A program made the position numbers and the translations under genes. Under the pieces are notes generated by a model. That model was not told the DNA's origin, did no database searches, and worked only from the letters and a program-made list of their open reading frames with translations. From the NCBI RefSeq assembly GCF_900176355.1, contig NZ_FWXI01000003.1, forward strand, positions 248,001-312,000: 64,000 bases of DNA, given 5' to 3'. The DNA comes from Sporomusa malonica. GTDB lineage: Bacteria; Bacillota; Negativicutes; Sporomusales; Sporomusaceae. This document shows, piece by piece, positions 43,710-52,559 of this stretch (position 1 is the stretch's first letter; the number at the start of each line of letters is the position of its first letter).

Positions 43710-44989
43710 ATGGCTTTAAACCCCTTCCAGCCGTCAGCAAGCAGTTGCCCGAATGTGACATGCTTTTTCAAGACTTTCAGCATTGCTTTATCCATGCGTT
43801 CTGGCAGTTTGCCATCCACAGCAAACAAGACTTTCATCATATCATTAGCCATCGCCGGGTAGACAGCCACCATACGCCGGTTGCTCATGAGCTCGTGGAA
43901 CCCAGCGTACAATTTCATGGTTGGAAGCAATGCAATATCTTCCAGTTCCTTAACATAGGCAGGGCCGACATTACTGAGCTCTTCATTCTTCATGATAGCA
44001 CGTGCGGCAGCCACACCGCTCACAATTGCCAGATCTATACCACGAATCATGGTACCGGTATTAACTACCATACCGGCAGCATCCCCCACCAGTATCAGTC
44101 CATCCCTGTACAAGGTCTTAGGCATGGCATGATAACCAACCTCTGGCACAAGGTGTGCGCCATATTCGATCGTTGTTCCGTCCTTGATCAACGAATAAAT
44201 TGCCGGATGCATTTTGAGATCCTGCAGAATTTCATGTATCTGCTTACCGTGGCAGGCAAGGTCTGCGGGATTTAATACTACACCAAGTGAAATACTGTTT
44301 TTATTGGTGTAAAGAAAGCCACCGCCGAGCACTCCATCGGCACAACCGACCAATACGCGGGCTGCACCTTCATCACCGTTTAAGTTGAAACGGTCTTCAA
44401 TCACTTTCTCCGGTAGCTCAATCACTTCTTTTGCGCCCACCCCGACGTTATGGGCATCGATGTCTTGTCGCAAACCGGCTTTCTGAGCGATAAAGGAGTT
44501 TACTCCGTCAGCAGCTATAACTACTGTTGCATAGATTTCGTCGTCGCCTGCCTTGATCCCAACAATTTTCCCATCTTTTTCAATGAGCTCGTCAACCAGG
44601 ATACCGGGAGCAAGCATAGCGCCCTGAGCCTCTGCCTGGCCGGCAAACCATTCATCAAACGGTGCACGCAGCACTGAATATGATTGAGGAACTCCCTCCC
44701 CAAAATCGTAATCAACATAGTCCATGGTCATTGCCCCATTAGCGCCAAGCATCATAATCTGCTCTCTAACCACTTTTCTTTCAAGCGGCGCCTCTTGGTA
44801 CAGACCAGGTTCGACTAATTCCAGCGCATAGGTATAAAGACGGCCGCCTGTGACGTTTTTACTGCCGGCGCTTACGCCCCGCTCTACCATCAGGACACTT
44901 TTGCCATTCTTAGCCAGCACATAGGCACAGGCGGCGCCGGCTGGGCCGGCACCGATAATTATGGCATCAAATTTTTCATCAGCTGACAC
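43706..44989 (-). CDS. fixC: FixC-type flavoprotein (ETF:quinone oxidoreductase-like)
   Basis: 427 residues with an N-terminal FAD-binding motif (DAIIIGAGPAGAACAYVLAKNG) and a second FAD block (GLILVGDAAGMVVNTGTMIRGIDLAI). Start is GTG with GGGGGG upstream. Matches FixC/YdiS proteins, which take electrons from EtfAB and deliver them to quinone at the membrane. It lies 34 bases after etfA and overlaps fixX. The gene set resembles E. coli ydiQRST, but the start and regulation (sigma-54) are different. Confidence 0.94.
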   Translation of the reverse strand: MSADEKFDAIIIGAGPAGAACAYVLAKNGKSVLMVERGVSAGSKNVTGGRLYTYALELVEPGLYQEAPLERKVVREQIMMLGANGAMTMDYVDYDFGEGVPQSYSVLRAPFDEWFAGQAEAQGAMLAPGILVDELIEKDGKIVGIKAGDDEIYATVVIAADGVNSFIAQKAGLRQDIDAHNVGVGAKEVIELPEKVIEDRFNLNGDEGAARVLVGCADGVLGGGFLYTNKNSISLGVVLNPADLACHGKQIHEILQDLKMHPAIYSLIKDGTTIEYGAHLVPEVGYHAMPKTLYRDGLILVGDAAGMVVNTGTMIRGIDLAIVSGVAAARAIMKNEELSNVGPAYVKELEDIALLPTMKLYAGFHELMSNRRMVAVYPAMANDMMKVLFAVDGKLPERMDKAMLKVLKKHVTFGQLLADGWKGFKAI

Positions 44990-45023
44990 AATAATCCCCC
45001 CATTTCAGCAACTTTTGCCGATC

Positions 45024-45956
45024 TTACTTTTTCTGCAAAGCGGCAGTCAGTAAGGGCACAACTTCATACATATCCCCTACAATCCCATAGTCAGCTGCTT
45101 CAAAAATCGGAGCTTTTTCATTGGTATCAATAGCAACAATAACTTTGGAATCCCTGATACCAACAACATGCTGCACCTGTCCGGAAATTCCCAAACCAAT
45201 ATAGAGTTCAGGCTTAACCTTCTGACCGGAAATACCGATATAGCGGTCGTTAGGCAGCCAGTGATAATCCTCAGATATACCCCGTGTGCAGCCAATCTCA
45301 GCACCGGCAGCAGCTGCCAGCTGTTCAACCATGCTCATATCTTCCTGCTTGGCTAAACCGCGGCCAACACAGACTACCCGGCTGGCTGTTGAGATGTCAG
45401 CCCCCTGGCGAACAATAGGACAAACATTGCTAATAGTTATTCTGGCATCGTCGTTGGCTACTTCAACAGTAACCACTTCCCCTTGTCCAGCACTGGCCGG
45501 GGCTTCTGCAAAGGTACGCGGCGGGATTGTAACCAAAGCCGGCAAAGCCACAGCCTCGGTACGAACAGCCAGACCGCCATACATCAACCGGGTTGTTTCA
45601 ATAATATCATTAGCAAATTGCACACTCAGCGCATCGGTAACAAGGCCGGTTTTGAGGCCTGCAGCTACCTTAGCAGCCAGATCTTTGCCACGCATAGTAG
45701 CACCAACCAGCAGCACACTTGCCTGTTCTGCCTGCAAGAGGGCTGTGATGGCAGCAGCATAACTTTCCGGCCATGGATTGTTGCCTTTAAGCACACATAC
45801 CTTATCAGCACCAGCTTGGACAAAGCTTGGGGCATCATCAGCATAGAGTGTTATCACATTAAGCGGCTGCTGCATGGTTTGCTTAAGCTCCTGACCAGCA
45901 GTCAAGAGTTGTCTGGCAACAGCGCTGTCTTCCGAATAAATCCAAATTCCTGGCAT
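45024..45956 (-). CDS. etfA: Electron transfer flavoprotein alpha subunit (FixB-like)
   Basis: 310 residues from ATG 45954-45956 (MPGIWIYSEDSAVARQL); the longer frame beginning 27 bases upstream uses a weaker GTG. The C-terminal FAD-binding domain is clear: GRGLAKQED, YIGLGISGQVQHVVGIRDSK, and APIFEAADYGIVGDMYEVVP. It pairs with the beta subunit 20 bases upstream. It takes electrons from the two acyl-CoA dehydrogenases encoded in the operon, or feeds electrons to them, with FixCX as partner. Confidence 0.95.
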   Translation of the reverse strand: MPGIWIYSEDSAVARQLLTAGQELKQTMQQPLNVITLYADDAPSFVQAGADKVCVLKGNNPWPESYAAAITALLQAEQASVLLVGATMRGKDLAAKVAAGLKTGLVTDALSVQFANDIIETTRLMYGGLAVRTEAVALPALVTIPPRTFAEAPASAGQGEVVTVEVANDDARITISNVCPIVRQGADISTASRVVCVGRGLAKQEDMSMVEQLAAAAGAEIGCTRGISEDYHWLPNDRYIGISGQKVKPELYIGLGISGQVQHVVGIRDSKVIVAIDTNEKAPIFEAADYGIVGDMYEVVPLLTAALQKK

Positions 45957-45976
45957 GTAAAAATTACCCCTTTCCT

Positions 45977-46753
45977 TTAGCACAGACCTTCTTGCGTAAG
46001 GCTGGCAACTAGTTTAGCAACATTATCGGCCTGGTTAGCTTCTTTAAGGATGACTTTTTTCCGGTCCATGACATACCCTTTAAGTGCCAGACAACGCACT
46101 TTCGGCGTTAATTCCTCGTCACTCAGACCTAAATCAGCAACTTTTATTTCCTCTGAAGGCTTCTTGGCAGCCGCCATAACCTGTTTTAAACCAGGTATGC
46201 GCGGTTTGTTAATCTCTGGTAAAACACTGATTACAGCCGGTCCTGTTACTGTCACTTCTTCGGTACAATCACCTAGTTTACGGGTGGCAACTACCCGTCC
46301 GTCAGCCACAGTAAGCTGCTGAACAAAGGTAATAGCCGGAATATCAAGAAGGGCAGCCAGCCGTGGGGCTGTCTGCTGGCTATAGGAGTCAGAGCTGCCT
46401 TCGCCGCATAAAATTAAGTCAAATGCTCCAGCTTTTTTCACGGCGGCAGCTAATATATTAGCTGTCACAAAAGCGTCTGCCTGTTCGGCCGCCGGATCAC
46501 CAATCCAATACACTTTGTCAAGGCCTCTGGAGAGAGCATCCTTTAGTGATTGTTTGGCTGCAGCAGGCCCAAAAGTGAGCGCTTCAATGCTGACGCCATG
46601 CTTTTCCGCCAAAAGAGCGCCTTCTTCTATTGCATTTTTGTCATAATCACTGATTTTGTATTTAGCCCTGCCGGTGTCGAGAGACAAATCTCCCGCTATT
46701 TTGATGTCTTGTTCGTCTAAAACCCACTTGTAGCAGACAAGAAGCTTTTGCAT
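45977..46753 (-). CDS. etfB: Electron transfer flavoprotein beta subunit (FixA-like)
   Basis: 258 residues with the ETF beta fold (LLVCYKWVLDEQDIKIAG...YDKNAIEEGALLAEKHG; LDIPAITFVQQLTVADG; ETF beta signature near VISVLPEINKPRIPGLKQVMAAAKKP). GAAAGGGG precedes the ATG. It lies 61 bases after the second acyl-CoA dehydrogenase. Members of the FixA/CarD/YgcR type can bind a second FAD that splits electrons; the sequence alone does not show whether that is so here. Confidence 0.95.
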   Translation of the reverse strand: MQKLLVCYKWVLDEQDIKIAGDLSLDTGRAKYKISDYDKNAIEEGALLAEKHGVSIEALTFGPAAAKQSLKDALSRGLDKVYWIGDPAAEQADAFVTANILAAAVKKAGAFDLILCGEGSSDSYSQQTAPRLAALLDIPAITFVQQLTVADGRVVATRKLGDCTEEVTVTGPAVISVLPEINKPRIPGLKQVMAAAKKPSEEIKVADLGLSDEELTPKVRCLALKGYVMDRKKVILKEANQADNVAKLVASLTQEGLC

Positions 46754-46814
46754 GGTTGACCCCTTTCTTCATTTGGGAGAGGATTTTTACCCTCTCCCGC
46801 TTAGTTCATTCTTG

Positions 46815-47954
46815 TTAAGCCAGCAGATCTCCGGCAATAATTTTCTCTGGAAAATCAACTGAGCTGTTTTTAATAATTGCACCTTTTACGTCACGATACA
46901 GGCGTGAAGCCACCATTTCCTGGCTGTAGCCATAGCCGCCTTCAATCTGAATTACATCAATCAAGGCGCTCTGGCCGATACGGGCGGCAAACAGCTTGAT
47001 CATGGCTGCTTCAGCGGTAAACGGCTCGCCATTTTCCAAGAGACTGGCCGCGTCATATACCGCAAGCCGCAGCATATGAATGTTTGCAGCCATCTCGGCC
47101 AGCATGGTCTGAATGGCCGGGAAGCTGGCAATCGGACGACGGAACTGGATTCTCTGCTTACCATATTTGACTGCATCTTCCATAGCTGCCTGAGCGATGC
47201 CTACAACCATAGCACCTTCAGCAATACTGGCGGCAGCCAGCGCTTCAGCCGCAATGGCAAGGCCGGCTCCCTCAGCACCTAACAGGTTAGCTGCCGACAC
47301 TTTTACATTGTCAAACACCAATTCGGCTGATTGGCAGCCGCGAAGACCCATTTTGCTTATAGTCCGGGCTACTGACAAGCCTTCTGCCTGGCCGTCAACA
47401 ATGAAAGCACTGATTCCTTTTGCACCGGCCTCCGGATTGGTCTGGGCAAATACGATATATACGCCGGCTGCGCCGCCATTGGCAACATAGCTTTTGCGTC
47501 CGTTTAATACGTAGTGATCACCGTCTTTAACCGCAACCACCTTATGCTCTCCGGCACCCGGAGCCGCGCCTGGCTCATTGAGGGCGAAAGCGCCCAGTTT
47601 TTGTCCCTGACACAAGGCTGTCAGATAAATCTCTTTTTGCTCAGTTGTGCCCCAGCGGTTGATGCTGTAGGCAGCCAGTGAGGCGTGATTCACGAGGACA
47701 GATGCCACAGCACCGCTTACGCGTGCCAACTCTTCAATAATTAAAATATAGCTCAGATAGCCAGCTTCAGCGCCGCCAAATTCCCCTGGGATAAAAATCC
47801 CCAGGAAGTCCTGCTCAACCATCTTACTGACAATTTCTGCCGGGTGTTTTTCTGTATGATCAATTTCAGCAGCAACCGGTTCAACATATTCCAGGGAAAA
47901 CTCCTTGGCATTTTGCTGAATAAGTTGTTGTTCTTCCGTTAATGGATAACTCAT
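46815..47954 (-). CDS. Acyl-CoA dehydrogenase-like protein lacking the usual catalytic Glu
   Basis: 379 residues with the full acyl-CoA dehydrogenase fold (LTEEQQLIQQNAKEF; GAFALNEPGAAPGAGEH; the FRRPIASFPAIQTMLAEMA helix). Where most members have the catalytic YEGT near residue 365, this reads IIKNSSVDFPEK, so the usual base is missing. It follows a canonical dehydrogenase (47987) in the same operon. The two may form a heteromer in which only one subunit is active, or this one has a different base. GAGGAGG lies before the ATG. Confidence 0.9.
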   Translation of the reverse strand: MSYPLTEEQQLIQQNAKEFSLEYVEPVAAEIDHTEKHPAEIVSKMVEQDFLGIFIPGEFGGAEAGYLSYILIIEELARVSGAVASVLVNHASLAAYSINRWGTTEQKEIYLTALCQGQKLGAFALNEPGAAPGAGEHKVVAVKDGDHYVLNGRKSYVANGGAAGVYIVFAQTNPEAGAKGISAFIVDGQAEGLSVARTISKMGLRGCQSAELVFDNVKVSAANLLGAEGAGLAIAAEALAAASIAEGAMVVGIAQAAMEDAVKYGKQRIQFRRPIASFPAIQTMLAEMAANIHMLRLAVYDAASLLENGEPFTAEAAMIKLFAARIGQSALIDVIQIEGGYGYSQEMVASRLYRDVKGAIIKNSSVDFPEKIIAGDLLA

Positions 47955-47986
47955 GCGTTAACCTCCTCTTCTTTACGCTGCCTAAC

Positions 47987-49129
47987 TTAAGAGCTAAGCA
48001 AGATCCCGGATATTACAATCCGTTGAACCTGATTGGTGCCTTCATATATCTGGGTAACCTTGGCGTCACGCATAAGCTTTTCCACGATAGAATCCTGGGA
48101 ATAGCCGTACTGCCCCATAAGTTCGACAGCATCGGCAGACACACGCATGGCAGTGTCTGTAGCAAATGTTTTAGCCATGGCTGCTTCTTTGGTATAAGGT
48201 ACACCGGCGTCTTTTAGGCGGAGCGCATTGCGTACTAGCTGTCTGGCAGCTTCAACCTGGGTAGCCATGTCAGCTAATTTGAAGGCAACTGCCTGATGAT
48301 TGCCAATGGGTTTACCATTAACATCAAGGTATTCTTTAGCATACTTCACAGCTTCATCAAGTGCCCGCCGGGCAATACCGACTCCGATTGAAGCCACAAT
48401 GGGCCGGGCCATATCCAGGGTTTTCATGGCGAGTTTCATGCCTTCGCCTTCTTTACCCAGGAGATGTGTTTTGGGAATTCTCACATTTTTCAGGATCAGT
48501 TCAACAGTATTGGAGCTGCGGATACCCATTTTATGCTCAACTGCGCCAACGATAAGACCCTCGCGCTCTTTCTCGACAATGAATGCACTTAGTCCTTTAA
48601 CGCCTTTGGTAGGATCTGTTGAAGCAAACACGACCATGATGTCTGCATAGCCGCAGGTAGTGGCAAAGCATTTTGTACCATTAAGCACCCACTCTTCACC
48701 TTCGAGCCTGGCAACTGTTGCGCAAGAACCGGCATCAGAGCCTGCTCCCGGCTCTGTTAAGGCAAAGCCACCCATGCCGCCGTTTACCAAACGTCCGTAG
48801 TACAGCTTTTTTTGTTCTTCCGTACCGGCAATTGCTAAAGGATAGGAGCTCAGTCCGTTGCCGCCAAGGGTTGTGGCAAAAGCGGCGCAGCCGTAGCCCC
48901 ACTCTTCTGCAACAAGCGACTGGGTTACAGAATCATAGCCAGGGCCGCCATATTCTTTGGGTATAGCCAGGCAGTTGAGCCCAGCATTCTTTGACTCTGC
49001 AAGGATGAACTCATGAAACTCACCCTTTTCATCCCATTCACGATCGACCGGAATGATATGTTTCGCCGTAAACTCCCGGGCCAACTGTTGCAATTTTTGT
49101 TGTTCAGGGGTAAGCGACATGTCAACCAT
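47987..49129 (-). CDS. Acyl-CoA dehydrogenase
   Basis: 380 residues with the standard features: GFALTEPGAGSDAGS for flavin binding, MGIRSSNTVELILKNVRIP, and the catalytic Glu in QIYEGTNQVQR near residue 366. It lies six bases after the CoA-transferase gene and 32 before the second ACAD. With EtfAB it would oxidise an acyl-CoA to an enoyl-CoA or, in an anaerobe with reduced ETF, reduce an enoyl-CoA such as an acrylate ester. The acyl group is unknown; branched, cyclic and aryl side-chain substrates are all possible. Confidence 0.95.
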   Translation of the reverse strand: MVDMSLTPEQQKLQQLAREFTAKHIIPVDREWDEKGEFHEFILAESKNAGLNCLAIPKEYGGPGYDSVTQSLVAEEWGYGCAAFATTLGGNGLSSYPLAIAGTEEQKKLYYGRLVNGGMGGFALTEPGAGSDAGSCATVARLEGEEWVLNGTKCFATTCGYADIMVVFASTDPTKGVKGLSAFIVEKEREGLIVGAVEHKMGIRSSNTVELILKNVRIPKTHLLGKEGEGMKLAMKTLDMARPIVASIGVGIARRALDEAVKYAKEYLDVNGKPIGNHQAVAFKLADMATQVEAARQLVRNALRLKDAGVPYTKEAAMAKTFATDTAMRVSADAVELMGQYGYSQDSIVEKLMRDAKVTQIYEGTNQVQRIVISGILLSS

Positions 49130-49135
49130 TATTCA

Positions 49136-50710
49136 TCAACCTTTCATTTTGGCTTCTATAAGCTGTTTGAGTTGCCCCCATTTGGGCTGGAAGATCTCAC
49201 TCGGCATAGTTTTCAGATTAGGTGAAATGACAGGTTTGAAGTCCATTAATGCCAAGACATCTTTTTCTAAATCAACGCCGGGAGCAATCTCAGTCAGCGT
49301 TACCTGTCCGTTTTCGAGAACAAATACAGCACGCTCGGTAACATATACCACAGGCTGTTTTATCTGAGCAGCATACTTGCCGCTAAATGTAATCTGCTCG
49401 ACACTGTCAATGAATTTTTTGTTTTTACCTTCCTTAACAATGACCAGCTTACCGTCCGCAGCTGTAACCTCCAGCCCGCCTGCGGTAAAGGAACCGCAAT
49501 ACACTACCTTTTTAGAGCTTTGGGTTATATTGATAAAGCCGCCGCAGCCCATAGGGCGACCTTTGAATTTGCTGACATTTACGTTACCGTTTTTGTCTGT
49601 TTGCGCAAGGCCCAGGAACGCTACATCAATGCCGCCGCCATCATAATAGTCAAATTGTGAATGATGCTCCACAGTGGCTTCAGCGTTATAGGACTGGCCA
49701 AAGTGCGGCAGACTGGCCGGCACACCGCCAATACCACCTGCTTCTGTTGTCAAGGTCAATGTATCAATGGCATTTTCCTCAGCGGCAATAGTTGCGACAT
49801 CACTCGGGATACCTACCCCAAGGTTGACAATGGTATTCGGAGCAAGCTCCATGGCAGCACGGCGGGCAATAATCTTGCGTTCATCCATCGGCAGCTCAGG
49901 AATACTGTTCAACGATACCTTCATATCACCGGCAAATGCAGGATTAAAGTACAGTCCTTCGGTCTGCCAGCAGGAGTCCTTGCTTGTTGCAATGACAATA
50001 TGGTCAACAAGTATTCCGGGAACCCTTACCTTTTTAGGATGGAGTGAGCCGGCTTTTGCCAGGTATTCAGCCTGGACAATAACAATGCCGCCGGAATTTT
50101 TGGTGGCTTGCGCGAGCGGCAAGGCTTCCATCAATACACCTTCATTGTCCATTGTCAGGTTGCCGTTTTCATCAACCGTGGTACCTCTAATCAGGGCTAC
50201 GTTGATCGGGAACGTCTTATAGAAGAGCCATTCTTCGCCTTCAAACTCAACAACCTTAACGATATCTTCGGTAGTTGCCGAGTTCATTTTAGCACCATCA
50301 ACACGTGGATCTACGAAAGTTCCCATCCCTACTTTGGTAATCAGCCCAGGACGTTTGGCAGCAATTTCACGGAACAGCTGAACAATAACCCCCTGCGGCA
50401 GGCAATAGGCTTCAATCTTGTTCTCGGCCAGCAGTTTTGACATACCGGCTGATGAACCAATATGGGCACCAATCCATCTTTTGACCAGTCCTTCTTTACC
50501 CAGACGGGTTGTGCCGCGTTCTTTCCAGTCACCAATGGCCGAAGCATGGGTCAGGGTAATATTCTTGGGGTGTCCGGTTTCGACAAACCTCTTTTCAATG
50601 GCTTGGGCAACCTCTTCGGCCCAAGCCGCAAGGCCAAAGCCTGTTGCCGCTACTGTAGCTCCATCCTGGATTAAAGCAGCCGCCTGGTCGGCAGTTATTA
50701 TTTTCGACAT
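49136..50710 (-). CDS. Fused family I CoA-transferase (YdiF-like)
   Basis: 524 residues, alpha and beta halves in one chain, as in propionate CoA-transferase and E. coli YdiF. The second half has VNLGVGIPSDVATIAAEE and the catalytic Glu in TTEAGGIGGVPASLPHFG. AGGGAG precedes the ATG and a sigma-54 promoter lies at 50764-50780. First gene of the operon CoA-transferase, ACAD, ACAD, EtfB, EtfA, FixC, FixX. It would activate an organic acid by moving CoA from an acyl-CoA without ATP use, as CarA does in caffeate respiration. The acid is unknown. Confidence 0.93.
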   Translation of the reverse strand: MSKIITADQAAALIQDGATVAATGFGLAAWAEEVAQAIEKRFVETGHPKNITLTHASAIGDWKERGTTRLGKEGLVKRWIGAHIGSSAGMSKLLAENKIEAYCLPQGVIVQLFREIAAKRPGLITKVGMGTFVDPRVDGAKMNSATTEDIVKVVEFEGEEWLFYKTFPINVALIRGTTVDENGNLTMDNEGVLMEALPLAQATKNSGGIVIVQAEYLAKAGSLHPKKVRVPGILVDHIVIATSKDSCWQTEGLYFNPAFAGDMKVSLNSIPELPMDERKIIARRAAMELAPNTIVNLGVGIPSDVATIAAEENAIDTLTLTTEAGGIGGVPASLPHFGQSYNAEATVEHHSQFDYYDGGGIDVAFLGLAQTDKNGNVNVSKFKGRPMGCGGFINITQSSKKVVYCGSFTAGGLEVTAADGKLVIVKEGKNKKFIDSVEQITFSGKYAAQIKQPVVYVTERAVFVLENGQVTLTEIAPGVDLEKDVLALMDFKPVISPNLKTMPSEIFQPKWGQLKQLIEAKMKG

Positions 50711-50763
50711 GGCATTTTGCTCCCTTCTATATACAAAAAATTTTGATCTCGTTTATATATAAA

Positions 50764-50780
50764 GCAATTTTTGTGCCAAT
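50764..50780 (-). promoter_or_regulatory. Sigma-54 promoter of the CoA-transferase/ACAD/Etf/Fix operon
   Basis: Minus strand ATTGGCACAAAAATTGC, an exact fit to TGGCAC-N5-TTGC with 12 bases between GG and GC. The ATG is about 55 bases downstream. Confidence 0.88.
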
Positions 50781-50850
50781 TATTAAAAAAGTCAAAGGAT
50801 TAAGTAAATCCAGGACTAAGCGCAGCTTTGGGATAATGCCTGGCAGCAAT

Positions 50851-50913
50851 AATGTACCGTTTTTGCGACATTTGGAAATATTCTAAAAATTTTCGTACCA
50901 AATTAGGTACATT
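50851..50913. promoter_or_regulatory. Candidate upstream activator sites
   Basis: GTACCAAATTAGGTAC (50895-50910) is a palindrome, and AATGTACC at 50851-50858 is the complement of GGTACATT at 50906-50913. They lie about 70-130 bases upstream of the sigma-54 promoter, as expected for sites of the activator at 50972. Confidence 0.5.
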
Positions 50914-50925
50914 ACTTATTTGGGA

Positions 50926-50977
50926 ATATAAAGAACCTGAATGTACTGTTTACACAGTACATTCAGGTTCTTTATAT
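50926..50977 (-). terminator. Perfect 24-base-pair terminator overlapping the activator's stop
   Basis: The arm 50926-50949 is the exact complement of 50954-50977 around TTAC. The activator's stop codon (50972-50974) is within the stem. Confidence 0.8.
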
Positions 50978-52384
50978 CTCTTGTTCAATTGCCTTTAGCT
51001 TGCGATATAAAACTGTCCGGTAAATTCCCAGCTTGTCTGCAGCCTCACCCATTCTGCCGCCGCATTCATTCAACACCTGATAAATGTATTGTTTTTCTAC
51101 TGATTTTATCACTTCTTTTAAGGTTCCGCTATAGCTGGCTGCCTGGAGATAATTACCCTGAGTTATACTTCCCAGCATCTGGTGCTCCATATCAATATCT
51201 TCTGAGGAATAGTTCTGCAGGCTATTGATAACCAGCCTCTCGACTACATTTCTGAGCTCCCGTACATTCCCTGGCCAATTATGCTTTTGCAGTGAATCAA
51301 GGGTTTCTGCAGACATCTGAATTTCCAAGCCGTACTTTTTCTTGAACTTTTCAAAGAAATTAAGAGCTAAGGCAATAATATCTGCCGGGCGTTCCCGCAG
51401 CGGCGGTATCTGAACAGGGATGACATTAAGCCGGTAAAATAAGTCTGCCCGAAATGTACCTTCCTGTGTCATTTTCTGCAAATCTTTGTGAGTTGCGGCA
51501 ATTAGCCTGAAATCCAGCCTTCTGTCCACATGACTGCCCAGCCGCCTCACTTCGTGTGTTTCCAGTACACGGAGAAGTTTTGCCTGAAGCGGCAGCGGCA
51601 GTTCAGCAATCTCATCAAGAAACAATGTGCCCCGATGAGCCGCTTCAAACAGGCCTATCTTGCCATCGGCACTGGCTCCTGTAAACGCCCCTTTTTCATA
51701 TCCGAATAATTCTGACTCAACAAGATGTTCGGGCAATGTGGCGCAGTTTACAGCAATAAAAGCTTCGGCAGAGCGTTTACTGTGACGATGCAGATACTTA
51801 GCTAAAATCTCTTTACCTGTCCCGGATTCTCCATACAGCACCACCGAGCTGTCGGTCTGAGCAACCACATGCGCTTGCAGCAGCAGTTGCTTCATCGCCT
51901 TGCTCTCAGCCACAATACTATCTTTATCAAGTACATAGCTGCGCAGATACTCAATCTCCCTTTTCCGGCGGTTAACTGACTCCAGCTCCTCCGAACTCAT
52001 CCCCTTTTCCAATGCCTCTGCCAGCCTGCCTGTTGTTAAAACTAAAACAACATTTCCTTCTTCATCCATAATCGGTGTACTTGTAGACATCTGCTTAATG
52101 TTAAGTTTGGTAGTCAGTTCCCCTTTTACCACACACTTCTTTTCAGCAGCCTCTAACGCATACGATTTTGTATAATAACCCTTATTCACAAGGTCACGGA
52201 CATTGGATTTTAACAACTGATCCAGCGATATATCAAGCGTCAGAGCTGTTGTTGAATTGGACAACAGTATATTGCCATGACGATCAGTAACAAAGATTGG
52301 ATCAGGCAGATTATCAAATATTTGACCCAAATTCTGTTTAGCTAACTGATAGTTACGCCCCGTCTTTTTAGAAACACGCGGCAC
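50972..52384 (-). CDS. PAS-containing sigma-54-dependent activator
   Basis: 470 residues, starting at GTG with GAGAGGTGA upstream. PAS domain at about 15-125 (LPDPIFVTDRHGNILLSNSTTALTLD), AAA+ domain with GESGTGKE, GAFTGAS and TLFLDEIAELP, and a Fis-type C-terminal helix-turn-helix (RMGEAADKLGIYRTVLYRKLKAI). It is transcribed in the same direction as, and just upstream of, the operon with the sigma-54 promoter at 50764, which it probably activates. It is distinct from the activator at 24213, with a different HTH, so the two pathways are likely to be switched separately. Confidence 0.93.
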   Translation of the reverse strand: MPRVSKKTGRNYQLAKQNLGQIFDNLPDPIFVTDRHGNILLSNSTTALTLDISLDQLLKSNVRDLVNKGYYTKSYALEAAEKKCVVKGELTTKLNIKQMSTSTPIMDEEGNVVLVLTTGRLAEALEKGMSSEELESVNRRKREIEYLRSYVLDKDSIVAESKAMKQLLLQAHVVAQTDSSVVLYGESGTGKEILAKYLHRHSKRSAEAFIAVNCATLPEHLVESELFGYEKGAFTGASADGKIGLFEAAHRGTLFLDEIAELPLPLQAKLLRVLETHEVRRLGSHVDRRLDFRLIAATHKDLQKMTQEGTFRADLFYRLNVIPVQIPPLRERPADIIALALNFFEKFKKKYGLEIQMSAETLDSLQKHNWPGNVRELRNVVERLVINSLQNYSSEDIDMEHQMLGSITQGNYLQAASYSGTLKEVIKSVEKQYIYQVLNECGGRMGEAADKLGIYRTVLYRKLKAIEQEI

Positions 52385-52505
52385 AGAATCACCTCTCTTA
52401 GTTTGCTGTATTTAAAAATTCGACACGATCTGCTATTCTCCTGTTATTTATCTCACTATCGTGAACATTTCTACAGTTTTCGCGAATTGTACCTAAAGTC
52501 TTAGT

Positions 52506-52550
52506 AAACGGCAAAACAGTCTCACATAAAAGTGAAACTGTTTGCCGTTT
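52506..52550 (-). terminator. Terminator of the chemoreceptor-UROD operon
   Basis: AAACGGCAAAACAGTCTCAC pairs with GTGAAACTGTTTGCCGTTT (few mismatches) around six bases, just after the UROD stop at 52560. Confidence 0.75.
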
Positions 52551-52559
52551 AGTCAAAAC

